Source: an uncultured Prevotellaceae bacterium (GTDB lineage: Bacteria; Bacteroidota; Bacteroidia; Bacteroidales; Muribaculaceae). From it: DNA of 64,000 nt. A program made the translations under genes and the position numbers. The stretch covers positions 24,482-88,481 of the forward strand of contig ONIY01000002.1 of the NCBI GenBank assembly GCA_900318065.1. The letters run 5' to 3'. The notes below the pieces were generated by a model, which saw nothing but the letters and a program-made list of their open reading frames with translations, made no database searches and was not told the DNA's origin. Shown here one piece after another: positions 59,708 to 64,000 of the stretch (position 1 is the first letter of the stretch; every line of letters starts with the position of its first letter).

Positions 59708-59987
59708 GAAAAACGGCGTCACGCTCACCGATGATATAAGAAAAAACGTAAGACTGCTAAATCCCATGAATTATATTGATGATGCTCAAGCCACGGTGGC
59801 TCCACACTGGTATATTCGCCACGGAGCACGCGACCGCGACACATCATTCCCTGTGCCGGTGAATTTTGCCTTAAAGCTCCAAAGCGCTGGCAAGGACGTG
59901 AACTTCCTCCTCGCCTGGAACCGCCCCCACAGCGGCGACTACGCCCTCGACGAACTCTTCCAGTGGATCAATTCCATCACTAGATAA
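59685..59987 (+). pseudogene. C-terminal fragment of a tannase-like alpha/beta hydrolase
   Basis: About 90 residues from 59706 on match the C-terminal part of subtype B tannases and related esterases: NPMNYIDDAQATVAPHWYIRHGARDRDTSF, with the catalytic aspartate region, and WNRPHSGDYALDELFQW with the catalytic histidine. The nucleophile half is missing. The ATG at 59685 lies in the sorting-tail remnant of the other strand, so it is not a true start. A decayed gene. Confidence 0.65.
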
Positions 59988-60001
59988 AATGCCTGTTTTA
60001 C

Positions 60002-60041
60002 AAAAAAATGCTCGCCAAAGTGTGATGGTGAGCATTTTTTT
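60002..60041. terminator. Bidirectional terminator
   Basis: AAAAAAATGCTCGCCA and TGGTGAGCATTTTTTT form a stem with one G-T pair and A and T tracts on either side. It faces the minus-strand AlkZ-related gene and the plus-strand remnant. Confidence 0.7.
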
Positions 60042-60055
60042 GTTGCAGGTGCTTA

Positions 60056-60763
60056 TTATTTCAACAGTTTGAGCAGTTGCTTCTCGGTGGCGGTGGGGAG
60101 GAGCTGGGTGAGGTGGTTGAGCATGAGCTGGTGTGACTCCTGGGGTGTGCTGTCGCACTCGCTTGCTTCGTGACCGAAGATGTGCTCGGGGGTGGTGAGC
60201 AGCGACCAGCCGAAGCCGTACTCGCGGCCGTGCTTGTCGCGCGGATAGACGAAGTCCTCAGTGACGATGCGGCACGCCATCTGCAAGCGGGTAATGTAGC
60301 TGTCGAAGCGCGAACGCATCTTGGGGCCAGTGAAGCCACAGGCGGCGCGCAGCTCGCGCGCTATCATGCTGCCGTTGCTGCGTAACATAGACAGGATAGC
60401 ATCCTCTATAGAGCCCTCTTCGGGCAAGGGGTGCTGGCTGCGGCGCCAGTTGCAGAAGTGGGGCCACCAGTCGCGGCTGATGAAGCCTGCCTTGCCGGCG
60501 AAGAACTTGCCATAAACGCAGTCGCTCTCGGTGACGATGGCGCTCTTCCACTGCCATAAGGGCCACTCCCAGGTGCCGTCGTCAAACTGCACAAAGCGGC
60601 ACTCCTCGGCAAGCACGCCCTCGGCGCTGTAGCCATAGATGCCACTGTCGAGCAATGGCAGGAATCCCACCTCCTGTATGAAAGCCATCATCTCATGGCA
60701 GGAATGAATCTGCTCATTGCCACGCCCAAGCCTGCCACTGAAATATTCAAAAAAAGCACTCAT
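60056..60763 (-). CDS. AlkZ-related winged-helix protein
   Basis: 235 residues. AFIQEVGFLPLL near the start, SRDWWPHFCNWRRSQHPLPEEGSIEDAILSML near 95-127 and GSMIARELRAACGF..., DSYITRLQMACRIVTEDFVYPRDKHGREYG match a Bacteroidetes group named AlkZ-related by similarity to the winged-helix repeats of AlkZ/YcaQ DNA glycosylases. The true AlkZ catalytic QxQ motif is not visible, so glycosylase activity is doubtful. It seems monocistronic. Confidence 0.6.
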   Translation of the reverse strand: MSAFFEYFSGRLGRGNEQIHSCHEMMAFIQEVGFLPLLDSGIYGYSAEGVLAEECRFVQFDDGTWEWPLWQWKSAIVTESDCVYGKFFAGKAGFISRDWWPHFCNWRRSQHPLPEEGSIEDAILSMLRSNGSMIARELRAACGFTGPKMRSRFDSYITRLQMACRIVTEDFVYPRDKHGREYGFGWSLLTTPEHIFGHEASECDSTPQESHQLMLNHLTQLLPTATEKQLLKLLK

Positions 60764-60780
60764 GCTACCGGCGAAAAACT

Positions 60781-61812
60781 CTACTCAACATCCAAGGCGA
60801 GACGGAAACCACGTGTGTTGCCGCGAGCGTCTGGGTTCTGCGGCTGGCGGTAATACACTTTCATACTATAGTCGTATTTGTTGGTACAAGTGCCACCACG
60901 CTTAGCGCGTTGAGTTCCTGTCTCTGGTCCTGTGGGGTTGGTGAGTGGCTCTGCGGTAGAACTATAGGCGGCAAACCAGTCATAGCACCATTCCTCAACG
61001 TTGCCACTCATATCATAGATTCCAAGTTCGTTTGGTGCCTTAGTTGCCACGGTCTGAGTGCCCCAACCATCAGTCCACAGTGTGGATGAAGGAAGAGTCT
61101 CTTTCCACCAAGCCACATCATTGACGTTCTCACTGCCAGCATACTCATAACCATGAGTCAGGTTTCCACCGCGTGCGGCAAACTCCCATTCGGCCTCGGT
61201 AGGGATGCGGAAGTTCAAGCCTGTCATCTCATTGAGTTTTGCACAAAATTCCAGGCAGTCGCCATAATTCACATAGTCAACAGGGCGCTGCAGATTGATG
61301 CCTGCGTCCCATGAAGCATGATTAGAGTGCAAATCGGCATTTCCATATTCATTAAAATAGCTTGGATTTGACCCCATCACAGCCACCCACAACTCCTGAG
61401 TGACCTCGGTTTGACCAATGCTATAGGTGCTAAGCGTTACCTCGTGGGCTGGATAAGCGTATCCCACTTGCTGGTCAACTCCCATCATGAAAGTGCCACC
61501 TTCCACTTCCACCATTTTGAATGTCACTCCATTAACGGTGTACTCGGTTACTGGTGCAGGTGGGTTCACTGGCTCACCCCCTCCCAGGATGATGTTGTAG
61601 ATAATGGTAATGTCAACGCTGGTGATAGAGCCATCGCTGTTAACATCGGCTGTAGCGAGATAAGTCTCATCGCCATTGAGAAGGTAGTTGTAGACAGCGG
61701 TAACATCTACTGCGGTTACCTGTCCGTCGCCATTCACGTCGCCATAGACCTGGGCATTGGCTGCCACGCTGCAGGCGAACATCGCTAAAAGAATAAGTAA
61801 TGATTTCTTCAT
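60781..61812 (-). CDS. Secreted SUMF1-domain protein with N-terminal dockerin
   Basis: 343 residues. A signal peptide (cleaved after NAQ, about residue 21) is followed by two dockerin loops, GDVNGDGQVTAVDVTAVYNYLL and ADVNSDGSITSVDITIIYNIIL (24-80), a proline linker, and a SUMF1/FGE-type domain: VEGGTFMMGVDQQ, IGQTEVTQELWVAVMG, RIPTEAEWEFAARGG, GNVEEWCYDW and RGGTCTN. The catalytic cysteine pair of true formylglycine-generating enzymes is not clear, so it may be a structural lectin-like version, as in GldK. The dockerin matches that at 41722 in layout. Confidence 0.88.
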   Translation of the reverse strand: MKKSLLILLAMFACSVAANAQVYGDVNGDGQVTAVDVTAVYNYLLNGDETYLATADVNSDGSITSVDITIIYNIILGGGEPVNPPAPVTEYTVNGVTFKMVEVEGGTFMMGVDQQVGYAYPAHEVTLSTYSIGQTEVTQELWVAVMGSNPSYFNEYGNADLHSNHASWDAGINLQRPVDYVNYGDCLEFCAKLNEMTGLNFRIPTEAEWEFAARGGNLTHGYEYAGSENVNDVAWWKETLPSSTLWTDGWGTQTVATKAPNELGIYDMSGNVEEWCYDWFAAYSSTAEPLTNPTGPETGTQRAKRGGTCTNKYDYSMKVYYRQPQNPDARGNTRGFRLALDVE

Positions 61813-61865
61813 AATGTTGTTAGTTTGATATTGTGTTAGGTTATTCTGGTTTCATTTCAGCACCG

Positions 61866-61873
61866 CAAAGTTA
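61866..61873 (-). promoter_or_regulatory. -7 box for the dockerin-SUMF1 gene
   Basis: TAACTTTG on the minus strand. Confidence 0.55.
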
Positions 61874-61989
61874 ATCACTTTTTTATGATTATAGTATTTT
61901 CTGTGTAAGGAATTGTTATATAATGTGTGTTTTTTCTAAGGTTTCTAAGGTTGTTTTTTCATTTTTTTGCTAATCTCGCGATAAATTAG

Positions 61990-61997
61990 TTACTTTG
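61990..61997 (+). promoter_or_regulatory. Near-consensus -7 box for the second MATE gene
   Basis: TTACTTTG, 20 bases before the ATG at 62018. Confidence 0.45.
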
Positions 61998-62017
61998 CAC
62001 AAAGCATTTAAGAATAA

Positions 62018-63343
62018 ATGAGCGAGAAAAGCATACACAAGCAATTCTATGGCTACCTGTGGGCCTATATTCTGGTGGCGCTCTCGGGGTGCCTGGGAAA
62101 TGTGGTGGACGGTATCATCGTGGGAAACCTCATCAGCGAGGACGGCGTGAGCGCTATTGCGCTGTCGAAACCCATCAACCAGTTTATCTTCACTCTACAC
62201 CTGCTCATCAACGCCGGTGCAGGAATGCTTGTGGCCTATGCCCTGGGCAAGAACAACACAGGCGAAGCACGGCAACACTTCACGCGTGCTCTCACCTTGA
62301 GCACTGGACTGGGAGTGTTGCTCGCCATCGTGGGCGGACTGCTGCTGCCCACTGCCACGGCGCGGATGCTGTGCGACAACGAGCACCTCTTGCCGCTGGC
62401 ACAAGACTACATGCAGGTGCTGCTCATTGGCAACCCGGCGTTCATCATGATGTGGGGACTCTCGACGATGGTGGGCGTGAACGGCAGTCCCAAACTGGTG
62501 TCGCTGGCAGTGATTATCGACAATGTGGTGAACCTTCTGCTCGACATTGTGTTTATCAAGTATTTCGACTGGGGAATCACCGGCTCGAGCGCAGCAACCG
62601 TTGTGGGACACCTGGTGGGCATCGCTATCTTGCTCACTCACTGGCTCAAACCCGAGAACAGGCGGCTCAGGCTACAGTTTGGCGGTGGCGGACTAATGGC
62701 CTCGTGGCATCGCATCATCTCGCAGGGGGCACCGCTGGCTCTGGCATCTATCTGCTTGACACTGCTGCTGTTTAGCGCCAACAAAATCGTGCTCTCCACC
62801 ACTGGCCGTGTGGGTATGTTTGTCTTCGCGCTATGCATGAACCTGCTGCAGGTCTACAACCTCTTCATCTCGGGCACTTGCCAAACGCTGCAGTCGCTGG
62901 GTGCCATCCACGTGGGCAAGGGCGACGCTGGTGGCGTAAAAACCGTTGTCGACAAGGGCCTGCGCTTCATCACTGTGGCAGTGGTGGTGACCTGCGCGCT
63001 TGTGTGGATATGGCCTCAAGGCATTGCCGAGGTCTTTGGCTGCAACGAGCCCGAGATGCTGAGCGAGAGCGTTCCTGCGCTGCGGGTGTTTGCCTTGAGT
63101 TTCATCCCCTTCTGCTACATCTATGTTCTGATGATAATCTACAAGCTCTATAGCCACCACCGCATGGCGCTGTTCATCTCCTTTGCCCTGTCGCTCACGG
63201 TGATTCCCGTGCTGTGGATTATGTCGAAAGTGGCACCCGGCGCCATCTGGTACAGCTACCTTATTGCCTATGTCATCGAAGCCATAGCCATCTACATCCT
63301 GCACCGCAGCCAGCACATCAAGTTTGAACTGAAGGCGAAATAA
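62018..63343 (+). CDS. MATE family transporter (MepA-like)
   Basis: 441 residues with twelve helices. The start, SIHKQFYGYLWAYILVALSGCLGNVVDGIIVGNLI, and the later GLSTMVGVNGSPKLVSLAVIIDNVVNLLLD are typical of the MepA branch, distinct from the DinF-like MATE protein at 34483. Exports drugs or dyes by ion exchange; the substrate is unknown. It has a near-consensus promoter box and no linked regulator gene. Confidence 0.9.
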   Translation: MSEKSIHKQFYGYLWAYILVALSGCLGNVVDGIIVGNLISEDGVSAIALSKPINQFIFTLHLLINAGAGMLVAYALGKNNTGEARQHFTRALTLSTGLGVLLAIVGGLLLPTATARMLCDNEHLLPLAQDYMQVLLIGNPAFIMMWGLSTMVGVNGSPKLVSLAVIIDNVVNLLLDIVFIKYFDWGITGSSAATVVGHLVGIAILLTHWLKPENRRLRLQFGGGGLMASWHRIISQGAPLALASICLTLLLFSANKIVLSTTGRVGMFVFALCMNLLQVYNLFISGTCQTLQSLGAIHVGKGDAGGVKTVVDKGLRFITVAVVVTCALVWIWPQGIAEVFGCNEPEMLSESVPALRVFALSFIPFCYIYVLMIIYKLYSHHRMALFISFALSLTVIPVLWIMSKVAPGAIWYSYLIAYVIEAIAIYILHRSQHIKFELKAK

Positions 63344-63361
63344 TCCTGTGCAATTGTGGCA

Positions 63362-63667
63362 CTAACTGTTGCGTAACATGGTGCTCACGATTTCGAGCAT
63401 CTGGCAGTTGAGTTCACGGCTGGTGTCTACCACGTTCCAGATGCCGTCTTCGCTCAGCACTCCGCACTTGAGGTCCTTGGGCAGTCGCCCTGCCTCGCTG
63501 TCGTCGAAGTCTTGTTGCCACTCGTCGCTCACGAGATAATCATCAATAGTTTCAATCGACTCCATCGCCTCGGTGTAGAGGTCGAGGGCATCGCTCAACG
63601 CCTTTACTGCAGCCTCAGCCTTGTTGAGGTGCTCTTCCATTGTCTTGATTCTTTCAATCTGTTCCAT
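63362..63667 (-). CDS. DUF4298 protein
   Basis: 101 residues. ERIKTMEEHLNKAEAAVKALSDALDLYTEAMESIETIDDYLVSDEWQQDFDDSEAGRLPKDLKCGVLSEDGIW follows the DUF4298 pattern: a coiled-coil-like N-terminus and a conserved Y-L-x-S-x-E-W segment. Cytoplasmic; function unknown. Its start lies next to a heptad array that separates it from the gene upstream. Confidence 0.85.
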   Translation of the reverse strand: MEQIERIKTMEEHLNKAEAAVKALSDALDLYTEAMESIETIDDYLVSDEWQQDFDDSEAGRLPKDLKCGVLSEDGIWNVVDTSRELNCQMLEIVSTMLRNS

Positions 63668-63726
63668 TTGTTAGTTATCAGTTAACAGTAGTCAGTTATC
63701 AGTAGTCAGTATTCAGTTATCAGTAG
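63668..63726. repeat. Degenerate heptad array (GTTATCA type)
   Basis: Eight consecutive heptads: GTTATCA, GTTAACA, GTAGTCA, GTTATCA, GTAGTCA, GTATTCA, GTTATCA, GTAGTTC. The array overlaps the stop codon of the gene ending at 63720. Confidence 0.75.
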
Positions 63727-64000
63727 TTCGGTATCGCAAGGCGGTGCCTTGCGAAGTCGAGGCGCAGTACTGTGGCTGGGGTGCCGGCTTGTGGCTGAGG
63801 GAGATTCAGCTGCTTGAGTCGCTGCTTGAGTTGCTGGCGTGAGGCACTCTCGTGGAATGCCTTCTCAATGATGTGGATGTCGCTTGTGGCGGCGACGCAC
63901 AGCGGTTGTGGCACATAAACTGTGTTGCCCAGCTCGCGGTCGAAAGGAAGGATGGAGATGAGAGTGCCATCGTCGCCCACTGTGGTGATGTGGTTGACAA
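63720..64000 (-). CDS. C-terminal part of an unidentified protein (cut by window edge)
   Basis: The frame is open to the window end, giving about 92 C-terminal residues. VNHITTVGDDGTLISILPFDRELGNTVYVPQPLCVAAT reads as beta strands with a G-D-D-G turn, and a helical end with QQLKQRLKQLNLPQ follows. I do not recognise the family. The stop codon lies in the heptad array, so the last residues may vary. Confidence 0.6.
   Translation of the reverse strand, partial: VNHITTVGDDGTLISILPFDRELGNTVYVPQPLCVAATSDIHIIEKAFHESASRQQLKQRLKQLNLPQPQAGTPATVLRLDFARHRLAIPNY

Overview
The window looks like a chromosomal segment of a Bacteroidales bacterium, probably Muribaculaceae-like (the family level is inference). 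Evidence: a complete Bat (aerotolerance) operon, a gldKLMN/porP/porT type IX secretion cluster, a Bacteroidetes-type long IspG, several Bacteroidetes-only DUF families (DUF4199, DUF4251, DUF4298, DUF4595, DUF6048/DUF6452), secreted proteins with N-terminal dockerin repeats, and many promoters with the Bacteroides -7 box TAnnTTTG close to start codons. No rRNA, tRNA, CRISPR array, insertion sequence or prophage was recognised.

Layout. 1-3862: a cut-off B12/radical SAM gene, a small A1S_2505-like protein, type II pantothenate kinase, a GNAT acetyltransferase, an HD hydrolase and a YqgE protein. 4124-12729: moxR, DUF58, a batD-like membrane gene, batA, batB, batC and a batD-batE fusion. 12902-16461: a PAP2 phosphatase, a small DNA-binding protein, a glycosyltransferase and an acyltransferase. 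16530-23778: porT, porP, gldK, gldL, gldM, gldN, closed by a terminator. 23884-30947, all minus: menA, a SPOR lipoprotein, ispG, a membrane phosphatase, rpoN and a metallophosphoesterase. 31056-34289: a nitroreductase, a DUF5715-like lipoprotein, a HAD phosphatase and aroB. 34483-41722: a MATE transporter, a DUF4595-like lipoprotein, an unknown gene next to a VWA gene, and a dockerin protein. 41874-49556: dusB, a DUF4199/glycosyltransferase pair, a DUF6452/DUF6048 pair, fabK, an acyltransferase and atoE. 49719-52799: small secreted or unknown proteins, DUF4251 and a CPBP protease. 52909-58407: a GDPD lipase, mlaE and mlaF separated by an AT-rich DUF3791/DUF3990 toxin-antitoxin-like cassette, a secreted protein, a broken deoxynucleoside kinase and its intact paralog. 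58577-64000: cupin/HxlR, a chimeric gene remnant, an AlkZ-related protein, a dockerin-SUMF1 protein, a second MATE transporter and two small minus-strand genes.

The most unusual features are (1) a family of intergenic arrays built from degenerate 7- and 8-base units, with the same unit types recurring in similar order and often mirrored on the two sides, sometimes reaching into gene ends; (2) the three-gene DUF3791/DUF3990 cassette inside a Mla-type lipid transport operon; (3) the in-frame batD-batE fusion; (4) the deoxynucleoside kinase pair in which one copy has lost about 31 bases including its catalytic DR(S/T) motif; and (5) a REPIN-like double palindrome at 25334-25469 with a single-hairpin relative at 48057-48085.
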